Assembly (NCBI GenBank): GCA_020631395.1
Contig: JAHDHI010000055.1
Coordinates: 1 to 33,855, forward strand
DNA: 33,855 nucleotides
Direction: 5' to 3'
DNA from: Bizionia sp.
Lineage (GTDB): Bacteria; Bacteroidota; Bacteroidia; Flavobacteriales; Flavobacteriaceae
In this document: positions 17,686-27,000 of the stretch, piece by piece
How positions within the stretch are numbered: position 1 is the stretch's first letter
Layout: the number at the start of each line of letters is the position of its first letter
Translations under genes and position numbers: made by a program
Notes under the pieces: model-generated
Told to the model about the DNA's origin: nothing
Databases searched by the model: none
What the model saw: the letters and a program-made list of their open reading frames with translations, nothing else

Positions 17686-18273
17686 TTACATGAAAAAATA
17701 TAAAAACAAAAACAGATAGACCCAAAGTATATCTATAAAGTGCCAAAAGGTTCCAGCCAATTCAAAGCCTAGCATATTGCTTGCAGTATACTTTTGTTTA
17801 AAATGATTATAAATTACGACCAACAGACAGATTAGGCCTACTGCAACGTGCAGTATGTGTACAAAAGCGATCAAAAAGATAAATGAGGCCTTGGGATCAC
17901 TCGTTGGTCCCGTCAGGTAGTACCCCAAATCTATCAACTGTCCAAAGCCTAAGAATTGGATGTAGATGAATGCTATTCCAAGTCCCAACGTGACCAAGAG
18001 AAAAGCAGTGGTCATTTCCCTTTTTCCATTTTTAAGTGATCGCTTTGCCAAAATAAAAGTAATGCTACTCAAGACAATGACAATGACGCTTACCATGAAT
18101 ATAGTTGGCAAAGTCAAATCTTTGGACCAATCTGGTCTTGAGCTACTCACAATCACTGCACTTGTCAATCCTGCAAAAGACATAATAAGTGATATGATTC
18201 CAAACCATAGCATCATTTTCTTTGCCCTGTTGTTCTTTTCTTCTAATGTACCTTGTGTCAAGTCCATAATCAT
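17686..18273 (-). CDS. Cytochrome c oxidase subunit III (normal length)
   Basis: The 195-residue protein has five TM helices and typical subunit III sequences: NRAKKMMLWFGIISLIMSF near the N terminus, FIFLIAFVHILHVAVGLICL, and FELAGTFWHFIDILWVYLFL at the C terminus. Subunit III binds subunit I and supports proton uptake and turnover stability. The ATG at 18273 overlaps the ctaB stop (ATGA), which indicates translational coupling. A second ATG at 18267 is also possible. It is followed by 139 bp and then the longer subunit III paralogue. Confidence 0.92.
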   Translation of the reverse strand: MIMDLTQGTLEEKNNRAKKMMLWFGIISLIMSFAGLTSAVIVSSSRPDWSKDLTLPTIFMVSVIVIVLSSITFILAKRSLKNGKREMTTAFLLVTLGLGIAFIYIQFLGFGQLIDLGYYLTGPTSDPKASFIFLIAFVHILHVAVGLICLLVVIYNHFKQKYTASNMLGFELAGTFWHFIDILWVYLFLFLYFFM

Positions 18274-19163
18274 CTAATAAATTTATCAATAACGTACACG
18301 ATCTGAATCAAGGTTATGTACGATACGCTAGCCAACATTAATTGCTTTGCTGCTTTTTCCGTCATTTCTTTAAATAGTCGAATGGCATAATACAACATAA
18401 ACAGCCCCAACAAGAATACTATGATCGTTGCTATCACCGAGAGTTTCAACTCTCCTGTAATACCCAGAACCGGTACTATGGAAACCAATATGGTCCAAAC
18501 GGTGTATATTATGGTTTGCACAGCAGTGCCCTTGTCTTGTTTACCTGTTGGCAACATGAAGAAACCTCCTTTTCTATAATCTTCGAACAGAAACCAACCT
18601 ATGGCCCAAAAATGGGGAAACTGCCAAAAGAACTGCAATGCGAACAACGTTCCTGGCTCAATTCCAAAATCGTCTGTTGCTGCAACCCATCCCAACATGA
18701 ATGGAATGGCTCCTGGAATAGCCCCAACGAATACCGCCAATGGCGTTTTCGTCTTCAAAGGCGTATACACGCAAGTATACAGGAAAATGGAAATTGCACC
18801 AAACATTGCCGTCTGCGGGTTTATCACATATAGTATCGCTATTCCCAAAACCGTGAAAACGCTGGCTATTGCAAAAGCCGCATTCACAGACATTCGTCCT
18901 CCTGGAATTGGTCTGTTCTTCGTACGATTCATCAAGGCATCCAAATCCTTTTCTATGATTTGATTGAATGCATTGGATGCTCCAACCATGAAATAACCTC
19001 CCAAGGCCAATAACGCCAAAATTTTATAATCAACTGTATTTACGCCTAGTAGATATCCTGCTATTGAAGAAAACACAACACTCAATGCCAAACGCATTTT
19101 CGTGATTTCCTTAAAATCCGAAATTAAAGAGTGTTTTACCGGTGTCGTCGTTGTAGTACTCAA
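18270..19163 (-). CDS. ctaB: Protoheme IX farnesyltransferase (haem O synthase)
   Basis: The 297-residue UbiA-family prenyltransferase has about nine TM helices. The prenyl-diphosphate/Mg site is seen at 67-81 (NQIIEKDLDALMNRT), followed by KNRPIPGGR and YTPLKTKTP. It adds farnesyl to haem B to make haem O, the precursor of haem A for the oxidase. The start is TTG at 19161-19163. The in-frame sequence upstream is open for 12 codons without ATG or GTG, and the next ATG inside would cut into the first conserved segment. It leads the oxidase unit, 40-odd nt below a strong promoter match. Confidence 0.93.
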   Translation of the reverse strand: MSTTTTTPVKHSLISDFKEITKMRLALSVVFSSIAGYLLGVNTVDYKILALLALGGYFMVGASNAFNQIIEKDLDALMNRTKNRPIPGGRMSVNAAFAIASVFTVLGIAILYVINPQTAMFGAISIFLYTCVYTPLKTKTPLAVFVGAIPGAIPFMLGWVAATDDFGIEPGTLFALQFFWQFPHFWAIGWFLFEDYRKGGFFMLPTGKQDKGTAVQTIIYTVWTILVSIVPVLGITGELKLSVIATIIVFLLGLFMLYYAIRLFKEMTEKAAKQLMLASVSYITLIQIVYVIDKFIR

Positions 19164-19208
19164 AGTCCTTTGCTTTATCGCTTCATTGAAAGCGTTTTAT
19201 TGCGAGTG

Positions 19209-19239
19209 CAAAGATACTTTATAAAACTATATTGACCAA
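19209..19239 (-). promoter_or_regulatory. Bacteroidetes-type promoter for the ctaB-cox3-cox3-cox4 unit
   Basis: On the minus strand TTG (19237-19239) is followed after 20 nt by TATCTTTG (19209-19216), an exact match to the TAnnTTTG -7 element with legal spacing. Transcription would start near 19203, giving a leader of about 40 nt before the TTG start of ctaB. It makes the oxidase unit independent of remB upstream. Confidence 0.65.
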
Positions 19240-19269
19240 TGGTAAATAAAAGTAAATTGCAAATCTGGA

Positions 19270-21378
19270 TTACAAGTCGAAATACCAATTGAACAAGTCC
19301 GTTCTTATACCAAAATTAATCCATACCGTGCTGTTGTTCAAAACCGAGGCTGTCTCAGCTTCCGGATTGAAGTTTCTATAACTGATGTCTGCGAAGATCT
19401 TCAGGTTCGAGGCCGTATTTATCAGATATCCTCCTTGAATGCTTGCATTAATCGTCTTGGTTTTTATTCCTTGTCCTATTTCCACTCCACTGTCAAAAGC
19501 CCTATCGTTGTAATTTCTATATATATCCCCTCCATAGCTAGAGTCGTCCGTACCGTCATTAAAATCGAAGCCTCTTAATCCTGCAACAAGCTTAGCCTCT
19601 CCAAACCAACGTTTATAATGGTAACGCCCTATGAGTACCAGTTCCTTGAAATTTGCCCCCCAAAGGTGTGCAAATGGTTGGTTGTTGTGTCCATAGTTCA
19701 ATGCAACCGTATTATGTGAATATGTATAAGGCCTGACTTGATTGTATTCCATTTGCAACATCAAGTCTTTCACCTTGAATGCATTGTAATGCTTGACTCC
19801 CAACTGATAGCCATATTTGTTTTTCCAGCTTTTCTCCCCACCTTTTATATCGTCCAAAGAGAACTCATCCAAAATGAACTGTCCATAAAAGTTGACATCA
19901 TCGCTCCATTTGTATTTTGCCGAAGCTCCCAAAATTGCATTTCCAGCATCTTGTCCCGTTTCAAATTCAATGGCTCTGTAAAATATTATTGGATTCAAAT
20001 AATTAACATCAAAACCGCGATCGTTGGAATTTGTCCATATGACAGATTCAAACAAACCGATGTTCAACCGTTTGCTCACATTCCAACTTAGGTAATGATT
20101 TGCAATGTATTTGGTTAAAAACGCTCCATCTTCGGTCACTTCTGGCCTCACATCCCTCAACCAAGACCATGTGTTGGTGTACTTAATTTTCCAAAACTTC
20201 GTATTCAACTTAAAAAAAGGATACGGACTTGCCACATCGCTTTGCAACAAAGAACGATACCCTTCTCCTATGAAGTTCTTTCCGTGTCCAAATTGAATAT
20301 TGATGAATTTTGCCGGAGTATACGACAAGTAAGCTTCGGCAACCGGATAATCGTATGCATCATCCTTGAATCGTTTCGCGATTCCCCTTCCAGGTATTAT
20401 TGCTGGATCTGGACCAAATGCCTTTAGCCTTTCTGCATATTGATTGTAATATTGTGCAAAACGTCCTTGGCTTTCATAAATAGATGCCGAAAAGTTAAAC
20501 TTCTTTCCCAAGCCTCCTTGAATATACACACCTCTCGTATTGTTGAATGTGGAATTGAAATCGGCATCGGTATCCTTTCCTGCCTGCAAATCGAAAACAG
20601 GATCTATGGTAAACCAATAGTCTTTACCTTGCAATTGTACCAAATGTTCATTCCATAACTTTTTAGCTCCCCAAGAACTCCCTTCTTTCTTCAATGCTTC
20701 CTTTTCCAACTCGAAATCATGATATTTGGATATTTCTTCGTAAATGAAAGGCTTTGCTCCTGTATGACTATTCGTCCCCACCAAGTTCGTAGCTCGATCA
20801 AACTTCGAATAATCTCCGTGAGTAAATGGTATGTTCAATTGACTTGTGAAGGCTTTGTTTCCATAAGGCACTGCAGAGGACTTTATGTCATCGAATTCCG
20901 ACTTAGCACTTTTTTCAAGTGCCGTCAACTCATCCTCTATCGTCTTTTCATTTGACAGATCTTTAGTTGACACCGTTTGATCTTCCAATGGAATTTTCAG
21001 CGCTATCGAATATTGTTTGAACGTCGGTTTGCCGTTATATGTTGCAGGCTCTACCTTTGGAAAGTCATTGAAGACACGGATGGCTTCTTCTTTCAATTTA
21101 CCATAGACGGCATCTACGTACATCACCCTGAATTCACCTTCTTTATTGACCTCGAAAAGAATTACAACGTCTCCTTTGTAATTCTCCTTCGAAACTATTT
21201 CCGGAACCTTGAAGCCTTGAAACAACAGATTGAACACTTTGTTGTCAAAACAATGTTGAAGATTTGCAATAGCCTCTGTTTTGCAACCTTCAAAAACGGG
21301 AGGCTTATCATAGAATGCCTCTTGCCCATAGGCCAAAAATTGAAAGCAGAGTAACACAACTAAAATGCAATACCTCAT
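19270..21378 (-). CDS. remB: RemB-like outer-membrane barrel protein with N-terminal TonB-C-like domain
   Basis: The 702-residue protein starts at ATG 21378 with a signal peptide (YCILVVLLCFQFLAYG). An upstream in-frame ATG at 21480 is rejected because it would read through the terminator at 21445-21477. Residues about 25-135 resemble the TonB C-terminal domain (PPVFEGC, Cys 32 and 43, VVILFEVNKEGEF, IALKIP). The rest is rich in alternating aromatic strands and ends FGIRTDLFNWYFDL, a typical last strand of an outer-membrane barrel. Its place near tonB, vanZ, gcvH, sprA and ruvA matches remB of Flavobacterium johnsoniae as I recall it, where RemB is linked to gliding and phage sensitivity. Function here is inferred from that synteny. 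A weak TATCTTTC at 21408-21415 could be its -7 box. Confidence 0.78.
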   Translation of the reverse strand: MRYCILVVLLCFQFLAYGQEAFYDKPPVFEGCKTEAIANLQHCFDNKVFNLLFQGFKVPEIVSKENYKGDVVILFEVNKEGEFRVMYVDAVYGKLKEEAIRVFNDFPKVEPATYNGKPTFKQYSIALKIPLEDQTVSTKDLSNEKTIEDELTALEKSAKSEFDDIKSSAVPYGNKAFTSQLNIPFTHGDYSKFDRATNLVGTNSHTGAKPFIYEEISKYHDFELEKEALKKEGSSWGAKKLWNEHLVQLQGKDYWFTIDPVFDLQAGKDTDADFNSTFNNTRGVYIQGGLGKKFNFSASIYESQGRFAQYYNQYAERLKAFGPDPAIIPGRGIAKRFKDDAYDYPVAEAYLSYTPAKFINIQFGHGKNFIGEGYRSLLQSDVASPYPFFKLNTKFWKIKYTNTWSWLRDVRPEVTEDGAFLTKYIANHYLSWNVSKRLNIGLFESVIWTNSNDRGFDVNYLNPIIFYRAIEFETGQDAGNAILGASAKYKWSDDVNFYGQFILDEFSLDDIKGGEKSWKNKYGYQLGVKHYNAFKVKDLMLQMEYNQVRPYTYSHNTVALNYGHNNQPFAHLWGANFKELVLIGRYHYKRWFGEAKLVAGLRGFDFNDGTDDSSYGGDIYRNYNDRAFDSGVEIGQGIKTKTINASIQGGYLINTASNLKIFADISYRNFNPEAETASVLNNSTVWINFGIRTDLFNWYFDL

Positions 21379-21444
21379 AATGATGAAATGTGATTTGAAA
21401 TTATGTCGAAAGATACTCTTTTTTTGACAATGATGAAATCTTAA

Positions 21445-21477
21445 AAAGCCGTTGTCAATACAATTGACAACGGCTTT
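21445..21477 (-). terminator. Rho-independent terminator after the second tonB gene
   Basis: Perfect 15-bp arms (21445-21459 and 21463-21477, GCCGTTGTCA core) around a 3-nt loop, followed on the minus strand by TTTTTAAG. It lies 24 bp after the tonB stop at 21502 and inside a spurious 5' extension of remB, so it also fixes the remB start. Confidence 0.85.
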
Positions 21478-21501
21478 CAAAGCTTTTACGGAAAAAATTA
21501 T

Positions 21502-22308
21502 TTAATCTTGAACATTAAGCGTTATTGGTAAATTGTACAATACCTCTACCGGTTTGTCATTGTTTTTACCTGGTTTCATAACTGGTATCTTACCTACTAC
21601 TCTGTTTGCCTCCCTCTCCAATTTTTTATGAGGCCCTCTCGTTTTGAGTATTACGACTTCTCCTTGCTTATTGATCTTGAAGGACACATAGATTTTCTGC
21701 TTGCCGCTCAAGCCTAATTCTGCTCCAAGATCCGAATCGAATTTCTTGCTTATTAGCTTACTCAATTTGCTGGACATGCATTTTCTACGCTCGTCGTTGT
21801 TTTTCGATTTTTCACAACCAGGATAGATCGGTACTTTTTGAACAGCCATGATGGTTGTAGGCACTTCTTCTGGCTGTACAATGTCCAAGATTTTAGCATC
21901 TTCCGAAAGGACTTGCTTTTTTTCTGGTGGTGCTACCTCCGTCACCAAATCCAGTTCCTTTTCTACTTCCTTGGTCTCTTTTTCATCTATTTCTATCTCA
22001 TCAGTGATGAGCTTAGATTTTTTTTTTTCCGCTACTGGCTCTCTCTTTTTCGGCTCTTCATAGATTTCAAATTCATCCATGACGTATTCTACGTCTTCAA
22101 AGTCGTCAACCTTCATAGTCACATAATTTTCAACAGTAGTGGCAAAGGTCATCTCCAAAGCCGTGTAGCTAGCCAACAAACACATAATTAAGCCTACTTG
22201 AAAGTATAGCGTCGAGTTTTTTCGTAAATTTGCATCATGCTTTTGTGATTTTTGCACAGTTTGATCGTTTTGGCGAACGACTCTGCGGCTTTCGTTAGAT
22301 TGTTTCAT
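21502..22308 (-). CDS. TonB-like energy transducer (second of a tandem pair)
   Basis: The 268-residue protein has a single N-terminal membrane helix (about 34-54), an acidic/basic linker rich in E and K (about 70-150) and a TonB C-terminal domain (about 158-268) with KVPIYPGCEK, a second Cys at 177, QKIYVSFKINKQGEV and PVMKPG. TonB proteins couple the inner-membrane proton motive force to outer-membrane receptors. The linker lacks the proline run of the paralogue upstream. No exbB or exbD is in the window. It is flanked by two strong terminators, so it appears monocistronic. TTG-N17-TGAATTTG upstream is a possible but imperfect promoter. Confidence 0.88.
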   Translation of the reverse strand: MKQSNESRRVVRQNDQTVQKSQKHDANLRKNSTLYFQVGLIMCLLASYTALEMTFATTVENYVTMKVDDFEDVEYVMDEFEIYEEPKKREPVAEKKKSKLITDEIEIDEKETKEVEKELDLVTEVAPPEKKQVLSEDAKILDIVQPEEVPTTIMAVQKVPIYPGCEKSKNNDERRKCMSSKLSKLISKKFDSDLGAELGLSGKQKIYVSFKINKQGEVVILKTRGPHKKLEREANRVVGKIPVMKPGKNNDKPVEVLYNLPITLNVQD

Positions 22309-22368
22309 AATAATTAAAGTTTACATGTTAATATTATGACAAATTCACAATAAGCATACCAAAACAAG

Positions 22369-22398
22369 AAATCCCGTTACAAATTTGTAACGGGATTT
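22369..22398 (-). terminator. Rho-independent terminator after the first tonB gene
   Basis: A perfect 30-bp palindrome with 15-bp arms (AAATCCCGTTACAAA and its complement) that meet at 22383/22384. A hairpin would open the central AAATTT as loop. It begins 28 bp after the stop of the gene ending at 22427. The T run on the minus strand is short, TTTCTTGTTTT. Confidence 0.75.
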
Positions 22399-22426
22399 TA
22401 AATTATACTGACACATAGTGTTTTAC

Positions 22427-23149
<723 letters not shown>

Positions 23150-23177
23150 AAATTAAAATTTGTTTAAACTCTGATTG

Positions 23178-23209
23178 CTAAAATAACTATTTATTTGCTA
23201 AATAAACAA
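23178..23209 (-). promoter_or_regulatory. Candidate promoter for the first tonB gene
   Basis: On the minus strand TTG (23207-23209), 21 nt, then TATTTTAG (23178-23185), which has one mismatch to TAnnTTTG. The ATG follows 28 nt later. Readthrough from vanZ is the alternative, since the whole gap is only 61 bp. Confidence 0.4.
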
Positions 23210-23210
23210 G

Positions 23211-23588
23211 CTATTGTTCATTTTTAACACCTCTTTTAAGAGTCGTTATCACTATTACTGCAATAATCGTTCCTATCGCATTGGCTATAACGTCATTAAG
23301 GTCTGCCTCCCTGTTTCTCGTCATGATCCCTTGTAGTATTTCCATAAGCATACCAAAGGTTACGGAAAGTAAAGCTGCATACGTCACAGCCTTGATTTTT
23401 TTTAATTTCACATTGCAATGAAACGCAAAAAACCAACTTATTGTGAAAATCGCGTATGCCATAGCGTGAAAAAGCTTGTCGCTATTACTAGGAAACTCTT
23501 GCGTCACATCACTTACCTTGAGTAAGCTTAGTGCCACAAGAGCCATACTATATATCACACTTAAAAGTAGTGTATGCTTTTTAAGCAC
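23211..23588 (-). CDS. VanZ family membrane protein
   Basis: The protein is about 125 residues with four hydrophobic helices (about 5-24, 37-54, 64-85 and 98-117) and the VanZ-like motifs [14 protein letters not shown] and [25 protein letters not shown]. VanZ-like proteins are small membrane proteins of unknown role, named after a teicoplanin-resistance factor. I prefer GTG 23586-23588, giving [12 protein letters not shown] at 23589-23591 would add one residue. The first ATG is 16 codons inside the first helix. The start overlaps the gcvH stop by 8 bp, so the two are translationally linked. Confidence 0.83.
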   Translation of the reverse strand: MLKKHTLLLSVIYSMALVALSLLKVSDVTQEFPSNSDKLFHAMAYAIFTISWFFAFHCNVKLKKIKAVTYAALLSVTFGMLMEILQGIMTRNREADLNDVIANAIGTIIAVIVITTLKRGVKNEQ

Positions 23589-23961
23589 CAACTAGTGCTT
23601 TGTAATCGTCTGCAGATAAAAGGTTTTCCAACTCTGAAACGTCAGAACATTTTATTTTCACCATCCATCCTTCTCCATAGGGGTCACTATTTACTTTTTC
23701 AGGTTCATCTTCCAAAACCTCGTTAAATTCAATAATCTCCCCAGATACTGGGATAAATAAATCAGAAACAGTCTTCACTGCTTCTACCGTACCGAAAACC
23801 TCTTCTATCTCCAAGGTTTCATCAACCGTTTCTACTTCTACATAGACGATGTCTCCCAATTCACTTTGTGCGAAATCCGTAATCCCTACGGTTACCGTAT
23901 CTCCTTCTATCTTAACCCACTCGTGGTCTTTGGTGTATTTTAATTCTGCTGGAATATTCAT
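23581..23961 (-). CDS. gcvH: Glycine cleavage system H protein
   Basis: The 126-residue lipoyl carrier protein has the H-protein signature GDIVYVEV, then [15 protein letters not shown] with the lipoylated Lys at 63, and [13 protein letters not shown] near the C terminus. It shuttles the aminomethyl group between the P, T and L proteins in glycine cleavage in the cytoplasm. The other gcv genes are not in the window. gcvH next to sprA is a familiar flavobacterial arrangement and probably reflects history, not shared function. It has its own promoter match in the 72-bp gap after sprA. Confidence 0.96.
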   Translation of the reverse strand: MNIPAELKYTKDHEWVKIEGDTVTVGITDFAQSELGDIVYVEVETVDETLEIEEVFGTVEAVKTVSDLFIPVSGEIIEFNEVLEDEPEKVNSDPYGEGWMVKIKCSDVSELENLLSADDYKALVGA

Positions 23962-23984
23962 TGTTGTTTTTTAAAAAATTTTTA

Positions 23985-24014
23985 CAAATATATCTAATAG
24001 AACTGTTAAATCAA
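23985..24014 (-). promoter_or_regulatory. Bacteroidetes-type promoter for gcvH-vanZ
   Basis: On the minus strand TTG (24012-24014) is followed after 19 nt by TATATTTG (23985-23992), an exact TAnnTTTG match. Transcription would start near 23979, some 18 nt before the gcvH ATG. It lies in the gap after the sprA stop, so gcvH need not depend on the long sprA transcript. Confidence 0.65.
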
Positions 24015-24033
24015 ACAGGAATTCGCATAAGTA

Positions 24034-27000
24034 TCAATTACCAAAATTATATCGCAATGTAAGTCCCGAACGTATCGTGGTTTGTGGGAATGCAGTAGAT
24101 ATTGCATATTCGGAAAACGTATAATCGAAATAGAAGATCCCAGTCAAATTCTTACTGAACGCATAATCTGCCTTGTATTTCAATGTCCAAATCGTCTGTC
24201 CATTGGTTATTTGGTTGTTTTCCAAGTCCAGATATCTTATGATCGTCTTGTTGTCTCTCACCGAAATGTCCGCCTCCATGTTTAGATCACTGACAATTCT
24301 CTTTCTAGGTCCAGCCAGTTTCGATTTTATCCTTACATCTTTGAACTTGTATCCCAAACCTACAATCAATTCCTTTCCTTGTACCTCTGTAAGCAAATTA
24401 TTGTCAAAACTCAATGAAAGCAATCTATCCTTTCTAATCTCTGTCAAGATCTTGACAGAGTTCTTCATTTCAAAATCCAACTTCACCAATGGACTGAACA
24501 TTTCCGTCAGGTTCACATTGCTATATAGGTTTTCGTTTTTAAAGTTCCCTGCTTGATCCAAATCGTCTGCTGGTTGCGAATCGTAATCCAAGGCATAATC
24601 AATTCCATTGTAATCCAAATTGGTTCTGAATTGATTTATGGTATAGCTCGATCGGTATCCGTGAGTTATGGAAAAACGTTTAAAACGTTTCTTAAACCAT
24701 TTGAGTTTCATTAACCCTGTATATTTCAAATCCCAGTTTGGAATTGGTATGTCTCGCAATGCTCCCAATTTTGTCTTGTTAGCCTTTTGTCCCGAATAGG
24801 CACTTACGAATGCTGGCAACAATACCGCTTGGCTTGTCTTGCCGAACCCTCTTGGATAACCTTCTGCATCAACATCATTCACATTGGCTCCAGCTTCTTG
24901 GGCCAAACGTCTTGCTATGACCAATCTATTCGTTCTGAAATCGTCAAAGGCAGCGGAGCTTATTTCGTCACTTTTCCCAAAAGCAGTAGGAAGAGTAAAT
25001 GTCGAAATGCTAAAGTTTCCGAATGTATTTGGTGTCAAAGACCTATAGGTTCCATCTTCCACCTTGTAGTTTTCCGTATAATTTTGTGCATAGGTTCTAA
25101 ATCCTACGAAATCGATCTTCAAATCCTTGATCGGCTCCATATTTGCAGAAACGTCCAATTGCTTGGTTTGGTTCTGTGTGTACTGTTGATTGAAATCCGG
25201 AAAGACGGTCAACCATCCATTTCTGGCTGCCAAATCCCTAACATCCCTCTGGCTACCGAACGTATACCCCGTAGTTGGCTTAAAGGTTCCTATGAAACCT
25301 GGTGTTTGCAAATAGCCAGGCAAAAAGCTACCATTGGTTTCCGAATAGTTTACTTGAATGCGTTTTATGCTAGTCAATATGTCTATTCCTACATTTGCAA
25401 TTTTGGTTCCAACCCCTTTTTTGTTCTTTGCTACTGGTTTTGTCCCTTTCGTATCTTTCGTATCTTTCGTATCTTTCGTATCCTTTTTATCATCTTTCCC
25501 TTCAGTTGGCCTTCCTGGATTGGATCTACTCACCTTGTTGGAATTCCTTCTCCCTCCTTTCTTTGTCAACCCAATATACTTATACAACTTGTTCATATCC
25601 AAAGTCGAATTTATATTGTGTGTATTTCCATTGGAAATCGAGTTCCCCAAATCGTAAGTTATACCATCGTCTGCTACTAGATTTCCAAACAGATCCGATC
25701 CTTTTTGCCATTGAAATTCTCCTGTATAGGAATATGTGGCCTTCAAGAAGCTCAATGTTGGAATCTTGCTTAGAGGAATTTCATAATTAATCCCCAATTG
25801 CTGGTATTGTCTATTTGGATCACCAAAATCGAAGAAACCATCCCAGACATCCAATGATGGATCTTGTTCTCCATTGATGATGTTGTCTTTGAAATAATTT
25901 CTGACGATGTTGTTGTTTGCTGCCGAGAAATTGAATGACAATGCATTCGTCAAATTCCAATTTACGTTGTATTGAAAATCGAACGTATAGTTTCTTCTAA
26001 ACAACTCCTCCAAGCCTATGTTGTCTCCTCCCAATTCGACATCTCTGAAACGTTGCCTATTGAACTGCCTGTTCAAATCCGTATTGACGGAGAAGCTTGC
26101 TGGCATCAAATTAAGATTGAACTCCTTTAACAGTTTCCAATACTTACCTGTGAAGAGTGAATCGTTTTTCTTGAAAGGCTCTATGACCTTGGGTTGAAAG
26201 TTATATGCATAATTGACACCTGCCCTTACCTGCTTGTCTATGGAACGTTCTATTTCGAAATCACGATGTTCTACCTTGTTGTAGGAATAGTTCATAGTCA
26301 AATTCTCCACATCATAGAAGCGAGGTTTGGACTCTCCTGTCCGTGCCTTCTTCACCCCGATGAAGTTGATGCTTTTTCGTCTGGTGTAATCTTCGGAATT
26401 CTCTTTTATCCTTTTACGTTCCGCACTGTCTTCGGTTGCATCCAAACGGGTTTGCAATTCCAAATCCTCGTATTGTTGATCGTACTTGGGTGTAATCAAC
26501 TCTTCTGACTGCCCATAGTTGAACGGTATTTGAAGCCCCCATTTCTTTGGCAGCAATTGCCCTACGTTTATGTTGGTAACGACATCGTATTGCTTTACGT
26601 CTTCCCTACTTCTTTCATTTGGTCCTTGATCTACAGATCCAAAACCAGCCGTGCTCATTCTTCCTGTTGCACTTACATTCGCGAAATCCGCAAAATTGGT
26701 GTCGACATTCAAAATTGCAGCCCAACCGCCTTCATTGTCCATTTCGGACAAACGCAGTTCGTTATACCAGATTTCTCCACAAGTATCGAAACCTCTGGAA
26801 TTCTTAACACCAACCATCAATGTTCTGATGTCTCCGAAATTTGGATTTCCCTTTATGGCTAGACGTTGTTGCCCCACTTGATAATTTGAAAACTCATCCC
26901 CTGTTATTGGCACTACCTCTCCTCCTATTACATCGTAAAAGGTAGGATCCAAATCCGTCAAGGTTCCATTGCTAATACCCAAGGACTTTATTTGTTGCAA

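Noticed and set aside
21379-21480. Longer remB start at 21480
   Set aside because: The extension would encode the stem-loop terminator at 21445-21477 and place residues before a normal signal peptide.
24787-25680. Plus-strand ORF of 297 codons inside sprA
   Set aside because: It is antisense to a well-conserved part of SprA. The sequence is low in meaning, with Ile/Phe/Arg runs from the KDT repeat, and it has no promoter or family features.
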